This document shows, in pieces, positions 8,341-21,640 of a DNA stretch of 64,000 bases. The DNA is taken from positions 105,500,756 through 105,564,755 of the forward strand of contig NC_134276.1 of the NCBI RefSeq assembly GCF_949628215.1. Direction: 5' to 3'. Within the stretch, counting starts at the first letter, position 1, and the number at the start of each line of letters is the position of its first letter. The notes beneath the pieces were generated by a model. That model ran no database searches and was not told where the DNA came from. It saw nothing but the letters and a program-made list of their open reading frames with translations. The position numbers and the translations under genes are program-made. The DNA comes from Phalacrocorax aristotelis (lineage: Eukaryota; Chordata; Aves; Suliformes; Phalacrocoracidae).

Positions 8341-11300
8341 TTTATTTCACTGGAGTAAAACTAGTCCATGGAGCGGAAAGAGCTTGGAATCTAAGGCAAC
8401 GTTACAAAAGAAGCTAAACCACATTTTTCAAAATGACTGGTAGCTTAGGCTACTAATTGACTGTGTTAGTGAAGGGATTTGGAAAAGTCGACCCATAATG
8501 TCATATACCACGTTAAAAGGGGTAATTTTGTATTTTATTACTTAACCACTAACAGGGCGCTCAGCACTGCTCTTTCGTCTTTCAAAAAAAAGTGGAGTGC
8601 AACTAGCCTGATGCCACTGGTTTTAACAGCTGCCTACAGAGGGAGTATTGCTGTCAGTGGTGTTTATAACCAACAAAATATGTACAAAAGTAGCAGTTTT
8701 ACCTGCTCCGCTTAACCTTACCCTGCTGGGAAGGAAGGAGGCAAAATTCAAAACCATTAACTAGCAGGCAGAGGTTTCTCTCAAAGATTTCTGGAGGGCC
8801 TCCCGATCATGCTTTTCTAATTAGCAGTACTCTATGAATGAGCCATTCTAATGCTGTTGCTAACACGTTTTATAATGTTAAAATACATACTAAGCTTCGA
8901 GAAACTGATTTTTGCTCCCTCGTTTCTGATCTCATGACCACTGCAGTCGAGGGAAAATCTTCTGTTGAACTCGGTAGGATTTTTGCCATGGAATTTGACA
9001 TCAGTCATTTATGAATACTTTTGGCTTTGTGTCATGTAAAAATCTATTAAAACTTCCTTTGCCAATGTTTGGACTCTGTCTTGCAGAAATAGTTCCCACT
9101 TTATTCCATGGATAAAATCCTGGCCCCTCTAAAGCCCACAGAAAAATTCTCATCACGTCACACTTCATTGACCACTATTTTGTCTTTGAGATGCAAAATT
9201 ACTGGGAAACATTTTACTTCTAGCATTATTTAGGAGGGACCCAATCACTTCCTGTTTTTATAAATACTTAAAAGTATTTATAAATACAACAAATAATACT
9301 TTCTTTAATTGTATATTTTGCTCCATCAGGTTAAAAGGAGGAATATATACATTTTCAAGAGAAAAAAAAAGCAGGTTTATTTTCCTTTTCTGCTGTTGCT
9401 CTTTCTTTTTGTAGACTTCATATCCTAACACGTAGCTGTCAGTTGGTGTTGCCTGAAACAGTCTCCATTTAAGGGCCCAAGGAGCTACAACCCTGGAACT
9501 GCAAGACCCTGCCATACCTACAGAATTGGCAAGATCCCCCGACTTCTGGGTGAAGGCGATTGCCCAAATTTGCTCTCACCAACCTAGAAGAAACATTCAA
9601 GGCAAGGCTAAAAAAGCCCTGTGGAGGAAACGGCTTCTCCCAGACCTACCCATATCAATTAAAGCAATCCCAAGGTGCTGACGTACTCTCACTTCTTGCA
9701 GCAGTGCTTAAGGAGGCTCTTGGGAGAGAAAAATGGTGTTTCACAGGCACCGCCTTTCGTGCTGAAGGGAATTTGGATCCAGTCAAACGCAGCACATTCC
9801 CCCCGTTTTAACAAAAGATGCTGCTGTTCTCCAAAACGCTTCGGCCCGCTTTATCTAGATTGGATCGGTCAGCCCCGTGGTAAACTAGGGCTAAGTGAGG
9901 CGTCAGAAGGGGTGAGGAAAATCAAACACATTTGGTGTTTTACAGTAACAAATGGCAATAACGACCACTTTTTTCTTTTACACTCTTGCAAAAGACTGCA
10001 TAATAAAATGAGTGATGAACTAATAAAAAGTTATGATATAATGGCAGGCTGTTTTCTATGATGGCATTCATTTCTTCAGAGCATAAACACAGCAGCAGAA
10101 GTTCAGCTCTTTACCCATATTTGTAGCGCAGCTGACCAAGACGGCATTTCCAAGTCAGAGTTTACTGACTACGTATTTTACTTTGACTAGATCACGAATT
10201 CTCAGCAGTTGCATCTGTAATACAGTAATATGGTTCATGAAATTATACACTGTTTTTAGTAGAGCTGGGTTATAGAGAACATGCTTCAAATAATGTATTA
10301 ATTAAGCAACGCAATCAAAGAGCTGCTCCCTTCCAAAGCGCCCTTTAGTTACAAGAAAGTCTGCTGCTCTGGGTGACCCAGCAAAGAGAAAGAAGGAAAA
10401 ACAGTGGAGCATAGTTTAGCTGTGTAGCAATCAAGCTCACAATTAAACACATCCCCTGCACCAAGAGTCTGGCAATTTATAGCTTTTATTACAAAGGACT
10501 GGATAGTTAAGTGCTTTTTGTGTGTGCGTTCGTTGCTGTGAGCAGGAATCACAACACTCTATTAGTGACTCATAAGGCATGCTCTCGGGAGCAGAAGCAG
10601 TGCTGAAGCTTGTGTTGGGGTGAGTGTAAGAGCTGGTGCTTTCTGCCAGCCCAGGTGCTCTCTCCTTGGGCCAGGGCCACTGGTTCCACTGATGCCCAAA
10701 TGGGCTCCAGGCCCTAGACGAAAGCTGTTGTTTTCAACCAGGTTGTCTCAGCTGGCCAGCTTGACAACCCACAGGTTGGGTGGGAGGTTTCCAGCATTCC
10801 AGCTGAGGACAACCTCACTCCAGTTTGGAGCCACATTTGTCCGGCTCCCTCCCAGCTGCCGAGAAGCCCGATGCTATAGCCTGCTTTTTTAACATTTTGG
10901 TGTCCTAAGATAATGGGTTCAGCTGAGTAGCGTGGGCTTGGTAGATGAAATCTGTATCTTCAAGTATTTTCAGAGGTGTGGACAGAGGCAGGTGTCTAAA
11001 TGAATGAAATGCATCTTCCTTAATCACCCCCGGTTTCATTGCTTCCAAGGCTGAGTGATCGTCCAGTTCCTGGTGGAGGCAGGAACTGCCTCTTGGTAAG
11101 GCTGAAGTCTCTCTGTGGGCAGAGCGGGCCAAATGAAAGCAATGTAGTGAGTAGTTCTTCACCATTTCAGGCATTATGAGACTGAGGAAAAACTCCTTCC
11201 AGCCTTTCAGTGGCCTTGAAGAGCTTGGCATTGGGACAGAAGTCCAGTCTGAGGGCTAGATCTCCACAACCCATTCGTCAAACTTCATCATCTAAGTTAG

Positions 11301-14300
11301 AAAATAATTGGGAGTTCAAAGAGGGAAATAGTGATGCTGGAGGACTACCTTCTAGGCTGATTAGATGTAAAATTGTGGTATCTATGCTGGCTAAGCACTG
11401 TAAATGGTGCTACTAGAAAATTCGGAGAACCTTTTATCCTGTGGCACTGTTAAAATCATAAATAATATGATTTACTGCTTGAAATTGTATTAACAGTAAA
11501 TAGGAAAACAAAAAACCAGTATGCGATAGGGTTCTTAAGCTGCTGCTTTCCCCTCCAATTGTTGCTGTGAAAACAAGAGATGTTGGTGTTGCCCAAAGAA
11601 CTATTTTGCCACTAATTATAGTACATGTGGTTTCAGAGCAGAGAAAGGTTGGTTGCTGTTACTGAGGTTGTTTCTGTTTGAGCTTTCAGAGTAAAGAAGT
11701 AACTGTATATCTGTATGGAAAAATCCTGAAATTGTCTAGAGCTGCTAGATACTTTAGCAGCTGATACCTGCATTTCAGAGCCATCAGTTGCCTGAGTATA
11801 TTCGGAGCTATAATTTTAGTGTCAGGACATTGACTTAGAGCATAAAGGCCCCAGAGTTATGTATGTGAACAGCACTCTGATTTGCCAGGTACTAGCAAAA
11901 CTGGCATTTCACTTCCTGAAATGCAGCTCCAAGTAGCTGGTAATGTGGCAACTGGATTCCTTCATCTGTAGTGTCACAGCAGCTTTCATTCAAATCAACG
12001 TCTCCAAGCACCGTACGTGTTTCAGTGAAGTCTGGCACACCTCGTACAGAAAAACAAGTGCTTTTATCATTGCCACGTCGCAAGTGGGTAAGCAGGTGCA
12101 AAGTAATGTGATTTGTTGAATGTTGTAGGACAAATAGGTGATATGGTCTAGGTGGGGGGTAAATTTTACACAAAATACCTTAACCCACTAGCTAGCTTAG
12201 GGAATGGAGAAGAAAATACTCCTAAAGAAATTCGGAAAGACAGCTTCAGAAGAATAGCCCAGACTCCTAGGCAAACACTCCCACTGTAGTGTCTGGCTTC
12301 TGCTTATCAGCTGGCTGTGAAATTGCTCACACAGCTTTGCTTCAACCACCCGATGTTATTCTGAGCCTCATACACCCGGGAAAGCTTTTCATCCCATGCA
12401 ATTGCAAACGTGCCTACCAGCCACCATTTGGAGCAACTAGCAAATCCTGTGTGATATGGTCATGACTGCTTAGTCCTCAAGGAAAAGAGGGTATAATTAG
12501 GTGAAAAGTTTTCCCTAGCAAAGGTCACCCGAACACAGTAAACTGATCGCCTGCCCCCACACCCCCAAAACACAGAGATGAATCCCTAGGACATGTCCAG
12601 GATGCAAGAGGAGTGTAAGTGAGCATTCAGCAACAACCCTCATTTTGCATAAACATTTGCATTTTGCCCCATTTTGAGTAAACAGAGTGTACTGTTACAA
12701 CTTGTGGAGACAGAAAAAGAGACCAGGAGTTTGCCACCTTTCTTAGTGGTGCCTACTTGATAGCTCTTCCATGGCAGCACCAAACTTTGGTGATTGCCTA
12801 GTAAAACAGCAGCCACGAACAGGCATTCACACTTGATATTCCCCCTCAAAATGCAAAACAACCCGTATCAACAGAAGGGAAGTCTAAACATAGTTAGCAG
12901 GTTCACAAGCGGTGCTGTGAACATGGTGTTTTAATAAATGCTCATGCTCCCGGAGCCTGGGGCGGACTGATAGTGATTATTGCTGGAGATGAAAGTAGCA
13001 CTGTTTGGACTCGCAGACCTATTTTGCAGTACTTGGCAGTGTAGGAGGGTCTTGTGCAAAAGAGAGTTAACGTTGGGCAACAGAAGTACAGTTTCATGCA
13101 GTACCTTTCCCTGTACGCTGGCTACATGTGCTCGAAAGCTTCAGTGTGATAAAGGATAGTCCTTTGCCATACTGCAGCCTATGACCATAAGCTAATGAGA
13201 TCCCAGATGCCTGGACAATATTTAAATTTTAAGCATCCCAAATCTAAGCTGAACCAGTGCAAAATCTGTCATCCTTAATATACTGTACTTTTGTGTAAGA
13301 ATGCTACAAAAATAATTTGAGTTTCTACCAGCTCATGATTCTTCTCAGATATTCCATTTGAAAATTAATGTTTTCTCCAATGTTAGTTGCACTCAACTAT
13401 AATACATTTTCCTACAAGCACTGGTTGTTCCAATACAGTGGGAAATATTGGAGCTAAGGGAAGAGGGAAGTCATATGGTAGAGATTATAATCAGGCAAGC
13501 TGAAAGCAGTGGCCATTTTAATTGTGCACCAATATATTTTTCAGTATAACTAAGACAATATGTCTGTCTTCTCCCTAACAATTTAAATACATACTGCCAC
13601 TTGTACGATTTTCCTCGCGCAAAACTGGAGATGAAGTGAGGGATAAGAAAACAACTGCAATTAAATTCTTTGGATTCAAAATTTCTCTGTCAAGCAACAC
13701 ATTAATGGGGAATCTTTTCTAATTTTTAATTCTAGTTGAAAACAAATACCATCAAAAATATGAAGCTTTAAAACAATTCACTTCTGTTTCTCTTATTCTG
13801 TTTTCTTCAAATTTCTGACAGCCAGACTGGCAAAAAAATTGGATCCTGCGATATCAAGAAAGAGGGATGCTCGACGACATGCACCGAAGGCACAGCTAAG
13901 CACAAAAAAGTGGTTCATTCTGCAGGGTCTGGCACATGGCAGTGGCTAAATCTGACAGCAGCAGGGCATCGTTTATATTAGAAATGGCTTCAAAGTTGCA
14001 TAGATATTGACCACATCCCACCGAAGTCTGTACTACTTCTGTTTCTCACACATATGATCTACTTTTGCCGACCAAGAGCTTTGAATAATAAGCAGCAGAA
14101 ACATGAAGTACTCTTTAAACTGAGTCACAAAACTGGCCTTGTCTGTAGCTACTTTAATAAAAGAAAGATGTCTTGTGGGTACAGCTCTGATTCACGAGGG
14201 CACTGAAGCGCGTGCTTACACCCATTGTAATTTAGGGCAGCACTGGATAAACCTGAGAGAGACAACAAAACGCGTACCTTCTTTTGTTCAGTCGGAATCT

Positions 14301-14371
14301 TAATTACACATTGAATTAACTCCAGAGGCCAAACTTTGATTAGAAGTTTTTCGTAGAGATAAAACTGCGTG
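8341..14371. other. Intergenic, no gene recognised
   Basis: About 6 kb of moderately A/T-rich unique-looking DNA downstream of ADAMTS1. Open frames are short (up to about 130 codons), lack recognisable domains and do not join through convincing splice sites. I saw no CR1, LTR or DNA-transposon ends and no tRNA. It could contain regulatory elements of ADAMTS1, but nothing in the sequence alone marks them. Confidence 0.6.
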
Positions 14372-14710
14372 AGGGAAGGGAAGGGAAGGGAAGGGAAGGG
14401 AAGGGAAGGGAAGGGAAGGGAAGGGAAGGGAAGGGAAAGGAAGGGAAGGGAAGGGAAGGGAAGGGAAGGGAAGGGAAGGGAAGGGAAGGGAAGGGAAGGG
14501 AAGGGAAGGGAAGGGAAGGGAAGGGAAGGGAAGGGAAGGGAAGGGAAGGGAAGGGAAGGGAAGGGAAGGGAAGGGAAGGGAAGGGAAGGGAAGGGAAGGG
14601 AAGGGAAGGGAAGGGAAGGGAAGGGAAGGGAAGGGAAGGGAAGGGAAGGGAAGGGAAGGGAAGGGAAGGGAAGGGAAGGGAAGGGAAGGGAAGGGAAGGG
14701 AAGGGAAGGG
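14372..14710 (+). repeat. (AAGGG)n pentanucleotide satellite array, about 68 units
   Basis: A 339-bp uninterrupted tandem array of the pentamer AAGGG (GGGAA; CCCTT on the - strand), all in one register. The single deviation is a G-to-A change at 14438. The + strand is entirely purine. Regularly spaced GGG tracts with AA loops give dozens of consecutive G-quadruplex motifs, and the homopurine-homopyrimidine mirror symmetry also allows triplex DNA. Both strands are open in several frames (for example FPSLP repeats on the - strand), but this is a result of the repeat and not a gene. Such near-purity suggests recent expansion and probable length polymorphism. Confidence 0.97.
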
Positions 14711-17700
14711 GTTTTGTGAAATTGTTAATTGTGGAAACTTTTGAAACATATGTTGAAAGTTAGATTTCAGGCTGGGGTGATTTCAGGCTTAGAAATCAGG
14801 CCTGGGCAGGTTTAGAAGTGAATTAAATGCAATGTAACATCCATCTCCTTTTCTCTCCCAGTGAACCAATACACAGATTTGGGGATACACTAAAATAATG
14901 AAGACTGATGTTTTCCATTTCTCATTATCCTCCTGCTGGAACAAGTGTAGAGCATGACAAGGAAGCACTAGAGGGACTCAGTTGCCTTTGATGAACAAAA
15001 AAAAAGAATTGCACATGTTTCCTCTCAATTCTTTTAATTTATAGTTTTATTTATTTGCACTTTTAAAGGAATGATAGCTGATGTCAGAAAGGAGAGCCCC
15101 CAGAGTGACATCTGAATTCAACTCCTGCTGGAGCAGGTCCAAGGGGACACTAAACAGCTGCCTGGCAGACAAGAAGGTCGGAGGCATTAAAGAATATAAA
15201 TGTTAAAATCCTGCATAAAATAATTTTGAATCTGATATAAGCTAGGAAAAGCCAAGCAATTCAGAGCTAATGCTTCCATTTGCACAGAGACAAAAATTTG
15301 TATAAGCCTGTTTCCAAAGCTCAGTCTGAAGTAAAGGATATTACCCACATAAGGACACTGGCTTTGGTGAGGCTAAGTCATATACTTACAACTTTATTCC
15401 AGGTTTTAAATTAGATTCCTATTGGTCTGACTTTAAAAATCAGTAGATTGATATTATTTAAGTCTGTGCCACAGATGTTCTCAGCACTGCATGACAGCTT
15501 TAACTGCAAGGAATGAATGAGAGAGCCCCTGCCTTTGGGGTGTAGCGCACAGGAGGGGGAGGAGGCAGAGACTGACACCATCCTGCTGAAGACACCCCCG
15601 GTGCTGGGAGGGCAGGAGTGGGGCTTTGCAGCTGGGCTGTCCTAGAGGGACACAGGCTCTCAAGAGTTTCTGGATGAGAGTTCACGGGCAACACAGACAG
15701 AATATTTGTTGGGAATTTGACAGGTATGTGAGCACCTGGGTTGCTTATGGCTGTATGGTAATTTCACTTTCTAGTATTGAGAGAGTCATGTAAAGGCTTG
15801 AAGGAGAAGATAAAGATGTTGGCAACAGTAGAAAATTTAAAGTAAGCTAGCGACACCATCTTGGTGCCAGCACTGCTTTGGGGTTTTGCAAAGCAGCCTC
15901 TCTAGCCTTCCTGTGCTGCAGGTACTGGCATTTCCCTTGGGCTCCTGGGCTGCTGCTGAGCCACGGACTGACCGAAACCCACTCCAGCACAGGGCCAAGC
16001 ACAATCATACGTGGCCCGCAGCCGGGGTGAACCTGATCTGGGCTCAGAGCTAACAAAACAACTTGCGTGTTTGGCATCATTGATTCTACAGATTGCTGGT
16101 TTCTCTCAAGACATGTGTTTTCCCTCCTAGCGTGTAAATTATTTGTTAAAAGAATGAAAAATAAAACCAATGTTTGCCCACTACATTCCCTAAAGATACC
16201 AGGAGAGGGCTTCCCACTGGAAATGGTTGATCTGATGACTGTTTGCAGACTACCTAATGTGCAGCAACAAAGCTGCCTGTAAGGATGAATAGGCCGTAAC
16301 TTCCAAGAATAGAGATAGCAGGTCCCAGCCATTCAGCTCAAACAGCTTTGCTAGGGCAAAACTACAAAGGACTTTGTTAAAGCAGGAGGGGACAAAATCT
16401 AGTTTATTGGCTCCCGCAGAGACTGGGTTTAGTGACTTGGCCTGAAGAGGAACACTGTGTCAGAGAACAGAAAATACAATTTCATAAAGTCACTGTCCTT
16501 ATTGTCCTGGTGTTTTCAGCTGTCAGTTCTGGGGGAGAATCACTTTTCTTTTTTATGTCCGTGACTACAGAGGGTCCATTGGCAGAACTGGATTGAAGAG
16601 TGACATTTGACCTGGTGTCATCCAGACAGCGCCAGCTCTGCACCCATGAATACCTGGCCTATTGTGGGGCGGTGTTGAGAGCCATGTAGGGGAAAACAAA
16701 AAGATGGTGGGTTTTTTCAGTACCAGGAAAATAAATCCTATGATTTGCATTCAATTTCAGTTGGATTCCAGGGAAGTGCTTCAAAGAACGGAAATTATTT
16801 GCTACTCAAGACCTGAACTACTAAAAGATAAGGGTTTGGCACATACATTTTCGCAACCCTAGAGGAGAATTTTTAACTTACAGACATGCTGCTTAGCTGC
16901 TTTTTGCCACAATTCACATGGCCATGGGTTTTTCCATCCACCTAAGTATCTGACATCCTGAATGTCAAGTGGCCTAAATCTACTTCATGTTATCCTGCAG
17001 CGGAGCCCAATGTATGTTGTAGCCAGCCCGTTCTCTTCTTGCTTTGGGTCTGCCTACGCGTCTGACTAGTGAGAGCTTGTTTGCTTTTGCTAGGGGCTGT
17101 TTGACAGACTCACGCAAGACCTGCCTAGGTAAGGCTTGCTCTTAAAAGCATTGCTGGCATAGTAATGTCATTGAAGAACACGGAAAAGAAAAACACAACC
17201 CAATTTGTTATAGCTGTAACAGCAAAAAATCCTAATGAAGACGCATTTATACTGGCCTAAGTCCTTTATTCTATTCTGAGAACTGATCTAAGCTATACCA
17301 TCAAGGAAATTTCATTCGCTAATCTAAATTAGCTCTGCACTTTCACATGTACAGAAATAGCCCCGCTGGTTAAAGCCATGTTGGCAAACCCAGTTACACA
17401 CGGACAGGCATTAAATAGTTTTCTCTCTCTTGTATGCTTTAGGAAATCAGTCTCCCTCTCCCCCTTGGTTTTCATGTTGGGTGGGAGGAAGAGGGAGGCA
17501 ATAACTCTTTTCTCTTACCCCTTCTTGCTGCTCAGAGGCGCAGGATATGACAAGGCCAGCGCTCCTGCATTTCTCCCACATTTCAGACTACAGTGTGGTG
17601 GGACTGTGAAGGAGGTTGTGCACCACATACCATCTCTTATATACCCCCATGCCCCTGCTAGTTATCCACTACCTTTAAATATCTGGCCCATACAAAACAT

Positions 17701-20700
17701 GAGGGAGATTTCAAATTATTTCAGGAACTGCATAGCATATGAGGTTTGCCAACGCCTCCACCAAAACCATCTTAATGGACGTAACTTTACACAAATAAAG
17801 CATCCAATACCCAGGAGACTAAAAATTTCACCTCACATGCCATTTCAGCTAGCTGAAGATGATAAATCCCACACCATATGCTTCTCAGCAGGGTCTGTGA
17901 TGGAAAAGCTGACAAACTTTCAGAAGACAAAGCACAGTCAGCAGCACTTTAAAATCTGAGGATGGCAGCATTATTTTTGGAAACAATAAATGCTATTTTT
18001 AAACAATTTAATATTATAGTCCTTTGAAATCCAAATGTGAAGGCAGTGTCATGCAGAAGCAACAGTTAACAGCAGTCTTGTTTAAGCTTAAATTTAACAT
18101 CAAATAGTCATTACAGGCGAGCTTTGTTCCCTAGCAATAAGATGTCTGCACATTACAGATGCACGACTTCTTCAAAGAACTGCCAGATTATGGGATTACT
18201 CTAAGGAAAATTTCACAACAGTGTTTGATTCCTTCCTGATGAAGTGATTTTCCACAACACTTTGCTCTTATAGCATATTGGCAGATGAAGAGAGACGGGG
18301 GAATGAAATGCATTTGCTAGTAGTTCATAGTAACGATAAATGCAAATCTCAGTGGCTTGATTAAGGAGTCCAACCCTATGGATATACTTATAAGAGTAAA
18401 GCCACGTGAGGTCAATGCAATTCCCTTTATGAGGAGAGTAAGATCAGCCCATTCCTCTTAGCAAAGTCACAGCAGGGAGGTTTGGGCCCAGAACTGCTAA
18501 AGTCACAATTATGACTGGAAACACTTATCAAGTAGAGTTTGAAATAGTCCAGATTCCCTAATCTGCCCAAATTGCACGCAGAGCAAGGATGGCACCGCCG
18601 CAGGGAAAGAGCAGGAAAATGCAGAGCTATACCGCTTTCCTCCATCACAGGCAAATGGAGGCAAGTGGCCAGGCAGTCCCTGCTCCAAAACAGCTGCGAG
18701 GGACCCAGTGGCTGTTCAGGTGGGCTTCCTCCATGCCAGGGAGAGGCCATGCTCTTTGCTGACAAGCTGTTTCACATCACCTGAGGGCAGGAAGTCCTTG
18801 GGATGGGGAAGAAAATGATCTAGCAACTTCACAGTCTCCTTATCCTGCCCAAGGAAGGGAAGCAATGGCAGCAGGGATCAACATTTGGCCTATTTATTAG
18901 CTTTAACAGTTCGCTAGTTTTTAATTATGGGCTGTTTCAGCCGAGCAAGACCACAGACTCAGATAAGGCTTTTGGACTTGGAAAATCTTCTGGGTGGCAA
19001 TGACAAGAGAGACATGCTGGTGAGAGGGGTGGTCTCCAAAGAAGCAGTTCTTATCACTGACATTTTCTTTGCAGTAAGTACAGGTCAGAGCCTTTTTTCC
19101 TCCTGTTTCACAAACTGAAGGGCTGTTCCCAAGGTAATGCCATGGCTTTGGAGATCTGACCCTGTCGTCTTCCCCAGCCAGCAGCATGCTGGGAAAGCCA
19201 TACACACAAGCGAGGGTTAGGCCTCCCAGGCCAGGAGGTTGCCTGCACTTTCCCTGCTCAATCTGTGCTGATTAGTTTAATGTGACCCAGGTGGCAGATG
19301 CAAGAAATATGCCTTGGAAGACAAGACTGAGTGGGACATATTGGATGCAGCCCTTGAATTAGCTGCAGCTGAGTGAATTTTGGGCAGTGGCTTTCTATTC
19401 CTCTGCCTGTAAAATGCTTTGTTCTATAGTGCAACAATAACTATCACAATTATAGGCCAATGTTTGCTCTAAGTGATGGAGGTTAAGACATATTGTGATG
19501 CAGCCTTTAATTACTAAATTTCCTACATTCTGTGTACTTATCTTTACAACCTGCATGTTCTTTTATGTGTGTAATAAGTGGTGAAATGATGCTGTTGGAG
19601 AGTTTGAGACCAAGAGGTAGAGTATTATTTTAAGTGGCTTTATCAGAAACAACTATTTTTGAGAGCAGGAAGCTTTCCTTTTTTTTTGTTTGAAATGTAA
19701 ATATTGTGCAATAGTGTACGTGTTGCAAATGATAGAAAGGAACTCTGAAAAGCTGTTAGCAGCTAAAAGAAATACTGAGTAGCCTATTTGCAGTGGCTGG
19801 AGTAGAGTGAAGGTAATTTAGCCCTTATTGTTTGTATTAAACTATAACTTTTTCATCTCAGTAGTTGCACAAATAAGCAAACATTTTATTTTTATTGTGA
19901 TTTTTAGTTTAAATTCGGAGAAGATGATTTTTTTATTTGTCAAGGGCTGAGCAGGCCTTTCAAACATGATGGGCTTTACATTAGCAAATGTCCTTGTGTT
20001 ATTCAAGCACAACAGCAGATCATAAAATCCTGTCTCTGCATGTTGTACAATAAGCGGCTATAGTATCTGGGCCATATGGCCTTCTCTTTCTTCTCCGTTC
20101 TCTTTCTGCATTGAAATCTTGCTCTCTTTTTATCTTTCTTTTCCCTATCCGTGAAATGTGCACATTTCTTGGGCAGAGAAAGTGCTAAATAAAATGAAAG
20201 CAAGTTAATTTATAGGGTGAGATAACGTGATATCTGTTTCAAAGCAAAATTCAAACTCTCTCTTGGAATTAAGGATGAGTTTCACTACAAAATCAGTGAG
20301 ATAATGTTAGTCCCTACAGCCCCCTAGAAGAATTCAGTTTTGCGCCTCCAGAGACCCTACCTCACACCCTCCACTTTCTCCCCCGTCCTGAAAAGAGAAG
20401 ATATATATTCATTATGTAGCTCTGTGCTCTGTAATCCTTCTCCTCCACCATCACCTTCAGTAAATGATGACACAGGGACTCAGAGGTGGGGTTGGCAGGG
20501 CGCTCAGAGAGGGAGGACACCGCTGGTTTTCCTGCACCCTGCTGGGCACAGCCGCCTTCGCCCCCAGCCCGGGGAGGAACGGACACCATGCTGGCGTGGG
20601 GCTGGTGTCTCAGAGGCGCCTCTGCAGCCACCCCTGCCCGTTCTCCCCTTCTCTGCTGGCGGAGCCTTCTGGTGCTTTGCAGTCCCTTTACCCGAGGTGA

Positions 20701-21616
20701 GGGATGGGACACAGTAACCTGACAGGTGGGCTGGAGCCGGTCACGTCACCACTTCTCCACCTAGGAGCACCTACTTCTTTCCCTTTGTATCTGCTGTGGG
20801 GTAATTTATCTCTTCTCTCATCATGTCTCTTTGGCTTCCTCTAACCAAAGAGAGTGGGTTTGCTGTCACTCGGTCGAGTCAGGAAGGACAACATCAACCA
20901 GGTAAACAGAGACACGGATGGCACAAAGAGAACCCAAATGGGCAATACCCACCCCTGGACACTCTCCCCATCAGCCAAGTCAGGGTAGATTCCCCTTTGC
21001 AACCACAGGCTCATGCGCTTCATCTCATATTTAAGCAGCCCCAGAAAAAACTGTGAGCATAATACAGCCTGCGCAGAAATGTTTGAGGGCTGTTGGACAC
21101 AGGTGATGTGTTTGGTAGCTTGCAGCAGCAGGGCAAGGCTGGCTGAGGCGGCACGAGGCCATGTCTCCTCAGGGAGAGGGCTCGGCTGCAGAAGCAGAGC
21201 GGAGGAACCCGGCTGCAGGCCTGTGAGTCATTTTCATTGCTCTTTTATATTTATCTTTTGCAGAGTGTTCATGTGAAGCAGTAAACACAACACCCGTGTC
21301 CTTACTTACAGAGATCAAGCCATTAGGGTAGAGGAAACACTGAAACAAGTGTCTTCCTCCTACTTCTGGGTGGAGAGCAAGGCAAGGGGCACATTGCATT
21401 TCAGAAAGGGGGGAATGCATAGATGGTGTCTAATGATTCTGTTCCTAAGCAGAAGAGATATTTATGTATTAACACAAATTAATGGAACCCAGCAGGCAGT
21501 TTGCTTTTCAGATAAAGTTTTCATTCAGAGATGTAGGTAACTATCACTTACCTGCCGCTCAATTTCCTGGACAAACAGGTCCACTTAGAAGCACTGAGAG
21601 CAAAGATACCTCTTTC
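14711..21616. other. Intergenic, no gene recognised
   Basis: Unique-looking non-coding DNA. The longest open frame is 17378-17959 (+, 193 codons). It has no signal, domain or compositional sign of coding and is within what chance allows for a window this size. A second, 15847-16332 (-, 161 codons), lies partly in a GC-rich patch. I recognise neither. A local GC-rich block at about 20440-20710 is open in several frames without recognisable content. Confidence 0.6.
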
Positions 21617-21640
21617 TTTTTTTTTTTTTTTTTTTTTTTT
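21617..21640 (+). repeat. Poly-T run (24 T)
   Basis: A homopolymer of 24 T flanked by T/C-rich sequence (CTTTC on both sides). There is no adjacent retroposon body on either side that would make it a poly-A tail, so it is probably a simple repeat. Confidence 0.9.

Noticed and set aside
14300..14749. Open frames of FPSLP (- strand) and GREGK (+ strand) repeats
   Set aside because: These are simple translations of the AAGGG array, whose pentamer period (15 nt for a repeating peptide) contains no stop codon. There is no start context, promoter or flanking coding sequence.
15847..16332. 161-codon - frame
   Set aside because: Lies partly in a GC-rich patch, has no domain and resembles no transposon protein I know.
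17378..17959. 193-codon + frame, longest in the intergenic part
   Set aside because: No recognisable domain, signal or repeat, and ordinary amino-acid composition of A/T-rich non-coding DNA. One frame of this size is plausible by chance over six frames of 64 kb.
21617..21640. Poly-T run considered as the poly-A tail of a retropseudogene on the - strand
   Set aside because: No intronless gene-like sequence, target-site duplication or retroposon body was visible on either side.
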